Under the pieces are notes generated by a model, which made no database searches, was not told where the DNA came from, and saw only the letters and a list, made by a program, of their open reading frames with translations. This document shows, piece after piece, positions 25,793 to 33,817 of a stretch of DNA of 50,635 nt (position 1 is its first letter; each line of letters begins with the position of its first letter). The position numbers and the translations under genes were made by a program. Source of the DNA: Rhodococcus aetherivorans (GTDB taxonomy: Bacteria > Actinomycetota > Actinomycetes > Mycobacteriales > Mycobacteriaceae); NCBI RefSeq assembly GCF_011058165.1, contig NZ_JAALEG010000040.1, positions 1-50,635 of the forward strand, in the 5' to 3' direction.

Positions 25793-28078
25793 ATGGCCAG
25801 CACTGCAGACGGATACGGCTCGAGCATCCTCGGGTATCCGCGCATCGGACCCCGTCGTGAACTCAAGCGTGCCCTCGAGGCCTACTGGCACGGCACCGGC
25901 ACCCGCGACGAGCTCGTCGCGGTGGCCCGCGAGATCCAGGAGTCCACCTGGAGCGAGCTCGCCGCCACCGGGCTCACCCAGGTGCCCGGTAACACGTTCT
26001 CCTACTACGATCACGTGCTCGACAACGCGCTGCTGTTCGGTGCGATCCCCGAGCGGTTCCGCCCGCTCGTCGGCGAGCTCGACCCGCTCGACTTCTACTT
26101 CACGCTGTGCCGGGGCCGCGAGGACTTCCCGCCGCTCGAGCTGGTCCGCTGGTTCGGCAGCAACTACCACTACCGGCAGCCCGAGCTCGACGAGAACACC
26201 ACCTTCGCGCTGAACTCGGCGGCGGTGCTCGACGAGTTCGAGCGCGCCAAGGCCCGCGGTATCGACCTGCGCCCGGTCGTACTCGGTCCGGTGTCGCTGC
26301 TGCTGCTGTCCAAGGTCTCGCAGACGTCGGAGCAGGACGGGTTCTCCACCCTCGAGCTGCTCGACCGGCTGCTGCCCGAGTACGAGAAGCTGTTCGCGGA
26401 GCTCGCGCGCGCCGGCGCCTGGTGCGTGCAGCTCGACGAGCCCTCCTTCACCGAGGACCGCACCCCGGAGGAGCTCGCGGCCTTCGCGCGCGCCTACGAC
26501 ACGCTCTCCCACGCGCCGCTGCGCCCGCGCCTCCTCGTCACCGGCCCCTACGGTCACCTCGGCGAGGCGTTGCCCATCCTGGCCGCCACCAAGGTCGAGG
26601 CCATCGGTCTCGACCTGGTCAACGGCCGGATGAGCGCGGAGGAGCTGGCCGCGGTGCCCGGCCTCAAGCGCAAGCGCATCTACGCGGGGGTCGTCGACGG
26701 CCGCAACGTGTGGAAGGCCGACCGGCACCGCACGCTCGAGTACCTGAGCAGCCTCGCGGCCGTGACGCCCGACCTGGTGGTCTCCACGTCGTGCTCGCTG
26801 CTGCACGTGCCCTACGACGTGCTCGCCGAGTACGACATCCCCGGCGACGTGGCGGACCGGCTGGCCTTCGCCAAGCAGAAGGTGGGCGAGGTGGTCTCGC
26901 TCGCCAAGGCGCTGACCACCGGCGCGGAGGAGCGGTGGCGCAAGCCGCCGACGTCGGTGCACTTCAAGCAGAAGCACGCGATCCGCGCCCGCGTCAACGC
27001 CCTGCGGCCCGAGCACCGGCGCCGCGTCCCGTACGAGGAGCGGCGCGCCGCGCAGCAGGAGCGGCTGAAGCTGCCGCCGGTGCCGGCGACCACGCTGGGG
27101 TCGTTCCCGCAGACGGACGAGATCCGCAAGGCCCGCTACGAGCTGGGCGAGGGCCGCATGTCGTGGGACGACTACGTCAAGCGCATCCAGGAGGAGATCG
27201 AGTCCACCGTCCGGCTGCAGGAGGACATCGGCCTCGACGTGCTCGTCCACGGTGAGCACGAGCGCAACGACATGATCCAGTACTTCGCCGAGCTGCTCGA
27301 GGGCTTCGCCACGACGCACTTCGGCTGGGTGCAGGCGTACGGGTCGCGGTGCACGCGCCCGCCGATCCTCTACGGCGACATCGTGCGGCCGAAGCCGATG
27401 ACGGTGGAGTGGATCGCGTTCGCGCAGTCGCTGACCGACAAGCCGGTCAAGGGCATGCTCACGGGCCCGGTCACGATGCTGGCGCGGTCGTATGTGCGTC
27501 AGGACCAGCCCCTGCACGAGACGGCCGACCAGTTGGCGCTTGCCATCCGCGACGAGATCGCAGACCTCGAGCGGGCGGGCATCGCCATCATCCAGGTCGA
27601 CGAGCCCGCCATCCGGGAACTGCTGCCGTTGCGGCAGGACGGCCGGGCCGAGTACCTGGACTGGGCGGTCGACGCGTTCCGGCTCGCGACCGGGGGCGCC
27701 AAGCCCGAGACGCAGATCCACACGCACCTGACCTACTCCGGTCAGGCGTCGGTGGTCGACGCGATCGAACGGCTCGACGCGGACGTCACGGCGATCGTCG
27801 CGACCCGCTCGATCCGCTGGGTGCTCGAGGCCATCAAGGACAAGGCCCTCACGCACGGTGTCGGCCCCGGCGTCTACGAGAGCCGATCGGCGCGCATCCC
27901 CGACATCGACGAACTCGACGAACTGCTCAGCACCGCAGCGGAATCCGTCGAACTCGACCGCTTGTGGGCGAATCCGGACGGCGGGCTCAAGACCCGGCAC
28001 TACTGGCAGCTCGAGCCGTCGCTGCGCAACCTCGTCGCCGCCGCACGTCGTCTGCGGCGACGCGCGGCCGGGCAGTAG
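25793..28078 (+). CDS. metE: MetE-like cobalamin-independent methionine synthase homologue lacking most zinc ligands
   Basis: A 761-residue protein that aligns with MetE from end to end: N-terminal half (LGYPRIGPRRELKRALEAYW), C-terminal half (GSFPQTDEIR, DVLVHGEHERNDM, YGSRCTRPPILYGDI, QIHTHLTYSG, GLKTRHYWQ). MetE transfers a methyl group from methyltetrahydropteroyl-glutamate to homocysteine bound to zinc. The E. coli ligands H641, C643, E665 and C726 correspond at a constant offset of four to H645, T647, V669 and G730, so three of four are lost. The frame is otherwise intact. It may be a paralogue with another function, or use another metal site; a normal MetE or MetH would then be elsewhere in the genome. 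The start is the ATG at 25793, after gagggaaagg. No cobalamin riboswitch is seen upstream. Confidence 0.85.
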   Translation: MASTADGYGSSILGYPRIGPRRELKRALEAYWHGTGTRDELVAVAREIQESTWSELAATGLTQVPGNTFSYYDHVLDNALLFGAIPERFRPLVGELDPLDFYFTLCRGREDFPPLELVRWFGSNYHYRQPELDENTTFALNSAAVLDEFERAKARGIDLRPVVLGPVSLLLLSKVSQTSEQDGFSTLELLDRLLPEYEKLFAELARAGAWCVQLDEPSFTEDRTPEELAAFARAYDTLSHAPLRPRLLVTGPYGHLGEALPILAATKVEAIGLDLVNGRMSAEELAAVPGLKRKRIYAGVVDGRNVWKADRHRTLEYLSSLAAVTPDLVVSTSCSLLHVPYDVLAEYDIPGDVADRLAFAKQKVGEVVSLAKALTTGAEERWRKPPTSVHFKQKHAIRARVNALRPEHRRRVPYEERRAAQQERLKLPPVPATTLGSFPQTDEIRKARYELGEGRMSWDDYVKRIQEEIESTVRLQEDIGLDVLVHGEHERNDMIQYFAELLEGFATTHFGWVQAYGSRCTRPPILYGDIVRPKPMTVEWIAFAQSLTDKPVKGMLTGPVTMLARSYVRQDQPLHETADQLALAIRDEIADLERAGIAIIQVDEPAIRELLPLRQDGRAEYLDWAVDAFRLATGGAKPETQIHTHLTYSGQASVVDAIERLDADVTAIVATRSIRWVLEAIKDKALTHGVGPGVYESRSARIPDIDELDELLSTAAESVELDRLWANPDGGLKTRHYWQLEPSLRNLVAAARRLRRRAAGQ

Positions 28079-28097
28079 ACCGGCAGGCCGCGCCCGT

Positions 28098-28136
28098 CGA
28101 CGCGCACCCGCGGACAGCCCCCGCGGGTGCGCGTCG
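28098..28136 (+). terminator. Hairpin terminator after the metE-like gene
   Basis: A perfect 16-bp GC-rich stem (28098-28113 with 28121-28136) around a 7-base loop acagccc, 19 bases after the stop codon. Confidence 0.75.
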
Positions 28137-28162
28137 TGTCGCCGGCCGGTAGGCATGTCTGC

Positions 28163-29203
28163 ATGACTACCGTTGCCGCGTACGCCGCCACCGCGGCGGA
28201 CAGCCCCCTCGTCAAGACCACCATCGAGCGGCGTGAGCTCGGTCCGCTCGACGTGCTCATCGAGATCAGGTACGCCGGGATCTGCCATTCCGACATCCAC
28301 ACCGCCCGCAACGAGTGGGGCGGCACCCGCTACCCCGTCGTTCCCGGGCACGAGATCGTCGGGGTGGTGAGCGCCGTCGGCGCCGAGGTGACCAGGCATG
28401 CCGTCGGCGATCGCGTCGGCGTCGGCTGCTTCGTCGACTCGTGCCTCGCGTGTGAGGCCTGCACCAGCGGCGACGAGCAGTACTGCACCAGCCGGGTCAC
28501 CGGCACCTACAACGCCGTCGGCCGCGACGGCGAGGTGACCCAGGGCGGCTACTCCACCCACATCGTCGTCACCGAGCACTTCGTCCTGAAGATCCCCGAC
28601 GGTCTTGCGCTCGACGCCGCGGCGCCGCTGCTCTGCGCGGGCATCACCCTGTTCTCCCCGCTCCGGCACTGGGGCGCCGGACCGGGCAGGAAGGTCGCCG
28701 TGATCGGGATGGGCGGGCTCGGCCACGTCGGCGTGAAGATCGCCGCGGCGATGGGTGCCGAGGTGACCGTGCTGGGGCACTCGCCGGCCAAGCGGGAGGA
28801 CGGGCTGCGCTTCGGTGCCGTCGACTACCGCGTAACGACCGATCCGCAGACCTTCAAGGATCTGCGGGGCACGTTCGACCTGATCGTCAACACCGTTTCG
28901 GTGAACCTCGACCTGGATGCCTATCTGTCGCTGCTCGCCCGCAACGGCACCCTCGTCGAGCTGGGCCTGCCCGAACACCCTCTCACGGTCCGGGCGTTCT
29001 CGCTCGCGCAGAACCGGCGCAGCCTCGCCGGTTCCATGGTCGGCGGCATCCCGCAGACGCAGGAGATGCTCGACTTCTGCGCCGAGCACGGCATCGGCGC
29101 GGAGATCGAGGTCGTCTCGGCCGACCGGATCAACGAGGCGTACGACCGCGTCGTCGCGAGCGACGTGCGCTATCGGTTCGTGATCGACGCCGCCACCATC
29201 TGA
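28163..29203 (+). CDS. Zinc-dependent alcohol dehydrogenase (cinnamyl-alcohol/AdhC type)
   Basis: A 346-residue medium-chain dehydrogenase. Catalytic zinc ligands lie in GICHSD, GHE and LLCAGIT; the structural zinc ligands in [15 protein letters not shown]; the cofactor motif is [11 protein letters not shown]. It belongs to the YahK/AdhC group, which usually reduces aldehydes with NADP(H). The ATG at 28163 matches the family start (MTTVAAYAA). It is monocistronic, between the metE terminator and the stress island. The physiological substrate is unknown. Confidence 0.92.
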   Translation: MTTVAAYAATAADSPLVKTTIERRELGPLDVLIEIRYAGICHSDIHTARNEWGGTRYPVVPGHEIVGVVSAVGAEVTRHAVGDRVGVGCFVDSCLACEACTSGDEQYCTSRVTGTYNAVGRDGEVTQGGYSTHIVVTEHFVLKIPDGLALDAAAPLLCAGITLFSPLRHWGAGPGRKVAVIGMGGLGHVGVKIAAAMGAEVTVLGHSPAKREDGLRFGAVDYRVTTDPQTFKDLRGTFDLIVNTVSVNLDLDAYLSLLARNGTLVELGLPEHPLTVRAFSLAQNRRSLAGSMVGGIPQTQEMLDFCAEHGIGAEIEVVSADRINEAYDRVVASDVRYRFVIDAATI

Positions 29204-29215
29204 GCCGGGCGGGCA

Positions 29216-29241
29216 GGTGTGAGACCGCGGCGGCCGGGTAC
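29216..29241 (+). promoter_or_regulatory. SigF-like promoter for the DUF4235 gene
   Basis: GGTGT (29216-29220), 15 bases, GGGTAC (29236-29241), about 30 bases before the start of the DUF4235 gene. Confidence 0.45.
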
Positions 29242-29273
29242 TCCCGCCACGTATCTCGAGACGTGGAGGAAAT

Positions 29274-29540
29274 GTGAAGAAGGCGTTGTACCGGCCCGTG
29301 AGCCTCGTGGTGAGTTCCCTGGCGGGCGTTGCCGCCGGCATGGTGTTCAGGAAGGTGTGGGCGCTCGGCGCCGGCCAGGACGATCCGCCGGAGGCCATGG
29401 ACAGCCGCTTCGGGTGGCGGGAGGTGCTGGTCTCCGCCGCCGTGCAGGGAGCGATCTTCGGTGCGGTGAGCGCGGCGGCGAACCGCGCGAGCGCGGTGGG
29501 CTTCCGCCGCGTCACCGGCACCTGGCCCGGGAAGGAATGA
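29274..29540 (+). CDS. DUF4235 small membrane protein
   Basis: An 88-residue protein with two hydrophobic segments (VSLVVSSLAGVAAGMVF and VLVSAAVQGAIFGAVSAAANRA) and a basic C-terminus, as in the actinobacterial DUF4235 family of unknown function. The GTG at 29274 follows a strong GGAGGA site. It converges on sigF and carries a SigF-like promoter, so a stress role is plausible. Confidence 0.82.
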   Translation: MKKALYRPVSLVVSSLAGVAAGMVFRKVWALGAGQDDPPEAMDSRFGWREVLVSAAVQGAIFGAVSAAANRASAVGFRRVTGTWPGKE

Positions 29541-29561
29541 CGACGCCCGGGCCTGCGGGTC

Positions 29562-30359
29562 CTAGAAACCCTCGCCCAGTTGTTCGCGCAGCTGGGCGAG
29601 GGTTTTCGTCAGCAGCCGGGACACGTGCATCTGGGACACGCCGACACGTTCGGCGATCTGGGTCTGGGTCATGTTCCCGAAGAACCGCAGCAGCACGACC
29701 GTGCGCTCACGTTCCGGCAGCGCAGCCAGCAACGGGCGCAGTGCCTCGTGGTTCTCCACGTGCGCGAGCGCGGCGTCGTAGTCGCCGAGAGTGTCCGCCA
29801 GGGTGACGCCGTCGTCCCCGGCCGGGGCCGGACGGTCGACAGAGACCGCCTGGTACGCGTTGCCGGCGACGAGGCCCTCCGCCACCTCCTCCGGATCGAG
29901 GCCCAGCTCGGCGGCGAGTTCGGCAGCCGTGGGGGCGCGGCCCAGGCGCTGTGACAGTTCCCCGGTCGCCTTGCTCAGCGCCAGATGCATCTCCTTCATC
30001 CGGCGCGGCACCCGCACCGCCCAACCGGCGTCGCGGAAGTGCCGGCGCACCTCGCCCATGATGGTCGGAACCGCGAAGGACACGAAGTCCGAGCCCCGCT
30101 CGGGGTCGAAACGGTCCACGGCGTTGACCAGGCCGAGGCGGGCGACCTGCAGGAGGTCGTCGAATGCCTCGCCGCGGCCGTCGAACCGGCGGGCGATGTG
30201 TTCCGCGAGGGGCAGGCATCGTTCGACCAGGCTGTCCCGCAAGACTCCGCGCGCGGGATCGTCCTCGTCGAACGTCACCATTTCCTCGAAGAGGGGGATG
30301 ACGTCGGCGTATTCGTCGGCGGCTCGGCCGCTGCGCCGTTGGGCGCCGGTCCCCGTCAC
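29562..30359 (-). CDS. sigF: Alternative sigma factor SigF/SigB family
   Basis: A 265-residue group 3 sigma factor with region 2 (FDDLLQVARLGLVNAVDRFDPERGSDF, VPTIMGEVRRHFRD), region 3, and region 4 with its helix-turn-helix (TQTQIAERVGVSQMHVSRLL). Such factors run the general stress response in mycobacteria and Bacillus. The GTG at 30359 overlaps the stop of the anti-sigma gene rsbW by 4 bases, the classical coupled usfX-sigF arrangement. Earlier in-frame starts would run through rsbW. Many SigF-like promoters lie within the next 20 kb. Confidence 0.93.
   Translation of the reverse strand: MTGTGAQRRSGRAADEYADVIPLFEEMVTFDEDDPARGVLRDSLVERCLPLAEHIARRFDGRGEAFDDLLQVARLGLVNAVDRFDPERGSDFVSFAVPTIMGEVRRHFRDAGWAVRVPRRMKEMHLALSKATGELSQRLGRAPTAAELAAELGLDPEEVAEGLVAGNAYQAVSVDRPAPAGDDGVTLADTLGDYDAALAHVENHEALRPLLAALPERERTVVLLRFFGNMTQTQIAERVGVSQMHVSRLLTKTLAQLREQLGEGF
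29566..29605. terminator. Convergent terminator inside the sigF 3' end
   Basis: A perfect 14-bp stem (29566-29579 with 29592-29605) around a 12-base loop, followed on the plus strand by TTTT-type sequence. It is made from the last codons of sigF and is placed to stop transcription from the DUF4235 gene, whose stop is 26 bases before it. Confidence 0.6.
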
Positions 30360-30787
30360 AGAACAGCGCTGCTGTCGGTCAGGGACACGTCGATCGTGGT
30401 GACGGAGCCCTCGTCGGATTCGTCCACGTTCACCTCGACCGAGTCGGCGAGTGCGTTGAGCACATGCCAGCCGAAGGTCCGCGAGTCCGCCGTCAGTCCG
30501 CCGTCCACCGTCGGAGCGGACGCGCTGATCCGCAGTGCCGGCGGCATGGCCTGGAACCGGCACGACAACGTTGCGCCCTGCGGGGCCCGGGTGATCAGCC
30601 GGGTGCCCGCCTCGTCGATCGCGAGCTTGACGTCGGCCACCGCGTCGAGGTCGAAGCCCTGCTGCAGAGCGATGGCGGCAGCGACCGCGCGCAGGACGGG
30701 GAGCTGGCCTGGTTCCGCCCGTACCCGCAACTCCACTACGGGGTGGGTGCGTTCGAGGGCCGAGTCGATCGATGCCGTGTTCGCCAT
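30356..30787 (-). CDS. rsbW: Anti-sigma factor (RsbW/UsfX type)
   Basis: A 143-residue GHKL-type ATPase (DVKLAIDEAGTRLI holds the N-box equivalent; FGWHVLNALADSV the C-terminal box). It is expected to hold SigF inactive by binding and to be released by a STAS anti-anti-sigma protein, one of which is encoded divergently at 31070. It overlaps sigF by 4 bases, keeping the two proteins in proportion. Confidence 0.9.
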   Translation of the reverse strand: MANTASIDSALERTHPVVELRVRAEPGQLPVLRAVAAAIALQQGFDLDAVADVKLAIDEAGTRLITRAPQGATLSCRFQAMPPALRISASAPTVDGGLTADSRTFGWHVLNALADSVEVNVDESDEGSVTTIDVSLTDSSAVL

Positions 30788-30850
30788 GTGTGTCGTTTCT
30801 CCGTTGCGGCAGGTGGGGGCCCGGGCGAGCGGGGGTTCCTGGCGAGACTA

Positions 30851-30873
30851 CCCGCGGCGCGGGGTTCTCAATC
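30851..30873 (-). promoter_or_regulatory. Possible SigF-like promoter for rsbW-sigF
   Basis: On the minus strand GATTG (30873-30869), 15 bases, then GGGTAG (30853-30848). This is a weak match but has the island's standard spacing. It would give the autoregulation seen for sigF in mycobacteria. Confidence 0.35.
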
Positions 30874-30928
30874 ATGCGGAAACGCGCGCCGCCGGGGCGG
30901 CGCCGCGCCACGTCGATCCGCCCTTTGC

Positions 30929-30955
30929 GGTGCCGCAGGGGCTGCCGTAGGGTAT
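30929..30955 (+). promoter_or_regulatory. Possible SigF-like promoter for the STAS gene
   Basis: GGTGC (30929-30933), 16 bases, GGGTAT (30950-30955), about 115 bases before the STAS gene start. Confidence 0.35.
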
Positions 30956-31069
30956 GGGTGAGGTTGAGCACACAGCCTGACTCGGAGGCGCCGCACATCC
31001 GCGGTGACCGGTGTCGGTGCGGTCCCCGCTCTGTCGACGCTTCCATCCTCTTTCCACGATGGGAAGCTC

Positions 31070-31492
31070 ATGTCTGTCGTTTCTCAGCGCAAAGTCACAT
31101 CGCTGTGGGTCACCCGATCGGATCGCTCACCGGTCTCCTTCCATACGTCCGCGGGTGCCGATTTCTCCACGGAGAGAATCAGTTCCGGCCTCGTCCGGGT
31201 CGCCGTGGCGGGCGAGCTCGACATGCGCAACGCCCCGGCGTTGCGCAGCTACGCCGGCGACCAGATGCACCCGTCGTCGCGCCTGGTGCTCGATCTTTCC
31301 GACGTGGAGTTCTTCGGGTCGGCGGGCCTGACCGTGTTCGACGAGCTCGACACCTTGGCCCGGCGCCGAAGTTCCCGGTGGGCCCTCGTGGGCGGACGGC
31401 CGGTACACCGGCTGTTGCGGGTGCTCGGCGACCCGGTCCACGCGCACGCCTCGCTCGAGAGTGCGATCCACGCCCTGCGGGTTCCGGCCTGA
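31070..31492 (+). CDS. STAS-domain anti-anti-sigma factor (RsbV type)
   Basis: A 140-residue STAS protein (LVRVAVAGELDMRNAPALRSYAG, SRLVLDLSDVEFFGSAGLTVFDEL). The serine in DVEFFGSAG is the conserved phosphorylation site of RsbV/SpoIIAA proteins. It probably binds RsbW when unphosphorylated and frees SigF. It is divergent from rsbW-sigF across 282 bases. The ATG at 31070 follows gggaag. Confidence 0.9.
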   Translation: MSVVSQRKVTSLWVTRSDRSPVSFHTSAGADFSTERISSGLVRVAVAGELDMRNAPALRSYAGDQMHPSSRLVLDLSDVEFFGSAGLTVFDELDTLARRRSSRWALVGGRPVHRLLRVLGDPVHAHASLESAIHALRVPA

Positions 31493-31531
31493 TCCGGCTC
31501 TCCCGAAGCGAACCCCCCGTCGGGGCGCGGG

Positions 31532-31993
31532 TCACACCGGCTTCGGCAGCTTCGGCGGGCGGTTGCCGCGGGGATCGACCGCCAGGACGAGCAGCAGCAC
31601 ACCCAGCACCAGGTGCAGCCAGTTGTCGGCCGCGTTGACCGGCACCACGTTGGCGTGGCTGTCGTGGCCGAGGACCATGCCGAAGGCCGACAACGCAAGG
31701 TACCCGGCGCCGCCCGCGATCAGGTAGATCCGCGACGCGCGGATCCCTCGGGCGGCGAGGATCCCCGCCGCACCGTAGGCGAGGTGCAGCACGTTGTGGG
31801 CGATCGAGACCCGGAACAGGCCCAGCAGATGCGCATTCGACTCCTGCCCCGCGAGGGCCATCGAGCCGTACCCGCTGGTCAGTCCGGGCACGAATCCGAG
31901 CACCCCGATGAGGAGGAACACGATGCCGATCGCGAAGGCGTAACCCTGGATCCGGGTGCGCTGCACCCTGGGATACGGGCTGGATCGGATCAT
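31532..31993 (-). CDS. DUF4383 membrane protein 1
   Basis: A 153-residue protein with four hydrophobic segments (AFAIGIVFLLIGVLGFVPG at the N-terminus) and the DUF4383 signature VNAADNWLHLVLGVLLL near the end. Function unknown. A paralogue is encoded at 32843-33310. A GGAGGA site precedes the ATG. A 23-base tandem repeat carrying GGTTT in every unit lies upstream. Confidence 0.85.
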   Translation of the reverse strand: MIRSSPYPRVQRTRIQGYAFAIGIVFLLIGVLGFVPGLTSGYGSMALAGQESNAHLLGLFRVSIAHNVLHLAYGAAGILAARGIRASRIYLIAGGAGYLALSAFGMVLGHDSHANVVPVNAADNWLHLVLGVLLLVLAVDPRGNRPPKLPKPV

Positions 31994-32044
31994 CGTTCCT
32001 CCATCGGGGTGCGCGGGGCACCGCGCCCCGGGACGCAGGGATAG

Positions 32045-32134
32045 CCCGGGCGGGTCGCCCCGAAACCCCCGGGCGGGTCGCCCCGAAACCCCCGGGCGGG
32101 TCGCCCCGAAACCCCCGGGCGGGTCGCCCTCGAA
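32045..32134. repeat. 23-bp tandem repeat, about four copies, before DUF4383-1
   Basis: Three identical units (32045-32067, 32068-32090, 32091-32113) and a diverged fourth (from 32114). On the minus strand each unit begins GGTTTCGGGG and ends CCGGG. The unit nearest the gene gives GGTTT-N15-GGGCTA, close to a SigF-like promoter, so the array repeats a promoter-like -35 element. Confidence 0.85.
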
Positions 32135-32161
32135 ATCCCGTCCGGTCGTCGTCTGAGCGGT

Positions 32162-32524
32162 TCAGCCCCCGACGAGGACGCCGGACGAGATCGACCCGTA
32201 CACCAGGGTCAGAACCATCAGCCCCCAGCCCGTGCCGTGCCAGATCGGCCACGTCCCGCCCGAGCGCCACACCCGGTAGGTCTGCACGAATGCACCGACG
32301 GCCCCGAGGAGCAGGATCGCCGTGGGGCCGACGGCCAGGACGAGCCGCGCAGGGTCGGTGCACACGAGGAATTCCTCGTCGGCGCATCGGTCACCGCTCG
32401 CGGCGGCCCAGATCACGACCGCCGCCATCAGCAGCAGGGCGGCGGCGACGATCACGGCCGCGTACCGCACCGCCGCGCGGGCGGCGCGCGGGTCCCGCCA
32501 TCGCTTCTCCATATCCTGCGTCAC
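32162..32524 (-). CDS. Small membrane protein, family not recognised
   Basis: A 120-residue protein with a cytosolic-looking basic start (MEKRWRDPRAARAA), a hydrophobic segment (YAAVIVAAALLLMAAVVIWAA), a short loop with two cysteines (DRCADEEFLVC), then two more hydrophobic segments. GTG at 32524 or ATG four codons inward are possible starts. It follows the zinc-ribbon gene by 9 bases, so the two probably share a transcript. I recognise no family. Confidence 0.7.
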   Translation of the reverse strand: MTQDMEKRWRDPRAARAAVRYAAVIVAAALLLMAAVVIWAAASGDRCADEEFLVCTDPARLVLAVGPTAILLLGAVGAFVQTYRVWRSGGTWPIWHGTGWGLMVLTLVYGSISSGVLVGG

Positions 32525-32533
32525 AGCATCTCC

Positions 32534-32776
32534 CTACGCCCGGTCGGCGCGGTCGGTGAGCGCAGCCTGACCCGATTGCCGGGCGCAGTGCGCGCAGCAA
32601 TACATGGTGCCGTCGGCCTCGACCCCGTGCCCGAGAATGCGGCAACCGCAGTGGGCGCACTGCGGGGCCATTGCCTGTGCGGCACACTCGAAACTGTCGA
32701 ACGTGCCCGAGACGTCGCCGCGGGTGACGGTGAAGGTCTTGTCGTAGTCGTTGCCACAGGTGTCGCACGTGGTCAT
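32534..32776 (-). CDS. Small zinc-ribbon protein
   Basis: An 80-residue protein with ten cysteines in pairs: CDTC near the start, a single Cys in SFECAAQ, then CAHCGC, and CCAHC near the end. The spacing suggests two zinc-binding knuckles, and the first half resembles MYM/TRASH-like ribbons. It probably binds metal or protein; function unknown. The ATG at 32776 fits; the preceding GTG is also in frame. A weak SigF-like promoter lies 38 bases upstream. Confidence 0.78.
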   Translation of the reverse strand: MTTCDTCGNDYDKTFTVTRGDVSGTFDSFECAAQAMAPQCAHCGCRILGHGVEADGTMYCCAHCARQSGQAALTDRADRA

Positions 32777-32813
32777 CACGGTCCTCCTCTCCGATATCTG
32801 TCCTCCGGATCGG

Positions 32814-32839
32814 GTGCCCCACCCTCGGTCACGTCAAAC
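32814..32839 (-). promoter_or_regulatory. Weak SigF-like promoter for the zinc-ribbon gene
   Basis: Minus strand GTTTG (32839-32835), 15 bases, GGGCAC (32819-32814). The -10 has two differences from GGGTAT. Confidence 0.3.
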
Positions 32840-32842
32840 GGC

Positions 32843-33310
32843 TCACACCGTCGTCGCCGGCCGGATCCGCGGTGCCGCCAGGCCGAGGCCGAGCATGGTC
32901 ACCGCCACGCCGAGGTGCAGCCAGTTGTCCGCATCGTTGACCGGCAAGACGTTGGCGCTGCCCCCCGGCCGGACGATCAGCCCGTACAGGAACAGTGCGA
33001 GGTAGATCAGGCCGCCGACGATCAGGTACCAGCGCGCCAGATCGGCGCGCCGCGCCGCGACCACGCCCGCCAGACCGAAGACCAGATGCACCACGTTGTG
33101 CAGGACGGACACGGCGAACACGCCCAGGAGCAGGGCGCCGGACTCGTGGCCGAAGGCCAGTTCGTCGTAGTTGCCCGTCACCCCGGGGACGAAGCCGGCG
33201 ATCCCGACGACCAGGAAGAGCGTGCCTGCCGACAGTGCGCCGAGCTGGACGATCGAGCGGGTGCTCTCCGGCTGGCCGGCGCGCTGGGCGGGCTCGAGTG
33301 GTTCGGTCAT
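32843..33310 (-). CDS. DUF4383 membrane protein 2
   Basis: A 155-residue paralogue of the protein at 31532-31993. It has four hydrophobic segments (LGALSAGTLFLVVGIAGFVPG, LHNVVHLVFGLAGVVAA) and the signature NVLPVNDADNWLHLGVAV. The ATG at 33310 lies just after a SigF-like promoter; longer readings would run through that promoter. Function unknown. Confidence 0.85.
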   Translation of the reverse strand: MTEPLEPAQRAGQPESTRSIVQLGALSAGTLFLVVGIAGFVPGVTGNYDELAFGHESGALLLGVFAVSVLHNVVHLVFGLAGVVAARRADLARWYLIVGGLIYLALFLYGLIVRPGGSANVLPVNDADNWLHLGVAVTMLGLGLAAPRIRPATTV

Positions 33311-33319
33311 GACCCGCGC

Positions 33320-33344
33320 ATACCCCGTACTGTCCGCTTCAACC
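33320..33344 (-). promoter_or_regulatory. SigF-like promoter for DUF4383-2
   Basis: Minus strand GGTTG (33344-33340), 14 bases, GGGTAT (33325-33320), ten bases before the ATG. Confidence 0.45.
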
Positions 33345-33468
33345 TGGGCGGTGCGGCGGATTGGCCGAAGACTACGCCGGGAACTCGATCGACGGGGGCC
33401 CCATGCTCCGGCCGCGCCCCTCGGCGAGTTCCCCGGGGCTGCAGGCCGCCGAGGGACAGGAGTGGGCG

Positions 33469-33732
33469 ATGAACACCCCCGATCCGCGGAACGTCCCTGA
33501 CCCACACGCGCATCCCGGCACCGATCCCGAGCCTGCCCGCACCCCCGATCTCGAACGCGGCAGGGGTGTGGCACCGGGGTCGACACCACCCGACTCGGGC
33601 TAGGCCTCCGGTCTGTCGGCCCCCGAGCCGCGGACGCGGAACCGATTCCCGCCCAAGGGGATTCTGACGATCGCTGCGATCGTGCTGATCGTCGTCCTCT
33701 TTCTCATGGTGATCATGGGGATTCTGATGTAG
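33469..33732 (+). pseudogene. DUF6480-like gene interrupted by one in-frame TAG
   Basis: From the ATG at 33469 (GGAG site upstream) the frame reads MNTPDPRNVPDPHAHPG... to GSTPPDSG, then meets TAG at 33601 as codon 45. The same frame continues beyond it as ASGLSAPEPRTRNRFPPKG followed by a membrane segment (ILTIAAIVLIVVLFLMVIMGILM) and a proper stop at 33730-33732. Proline-rich start, PPDSG linker, GLS motif and C-terminal helix fit the DUF6480 family. A single change from TCG to TAG would explain the break. The 44-residue product alone would lack the membrane anchor. Confidence 0.75.
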
Positions 33733-33749
33733 GTGGCGCAGTCCTGCAC

Positions 33750-33775
33750 GATTTGCCGGGGTGCCGGCGGGGTAC
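33750..33775 (+). promoter_or_regulatory. SigF-like promoter for csbD
   Basis: GATTT (33750-33754), 15 bases, GGGTAC (33770-33775), 42 bases before the csbD start. Confidence 0.5.
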
Positions 33776-33817
33776 CCGTGGTTCGCAAGTGAGGAACGCC
33801 GACTGAGGGAGAGTCGC

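Noticed and set aside
24632-29521. Open minus-strand frame of 1629 codons opposite aceA, fadB2, metE-like and the alcohol dehydrogenase gene
   Set aside because: It is the antisense shadow of four well-supported genes in GC-rich DNA; its translation is rich in Arg, Gly, Asp and His and shows no family motifs.
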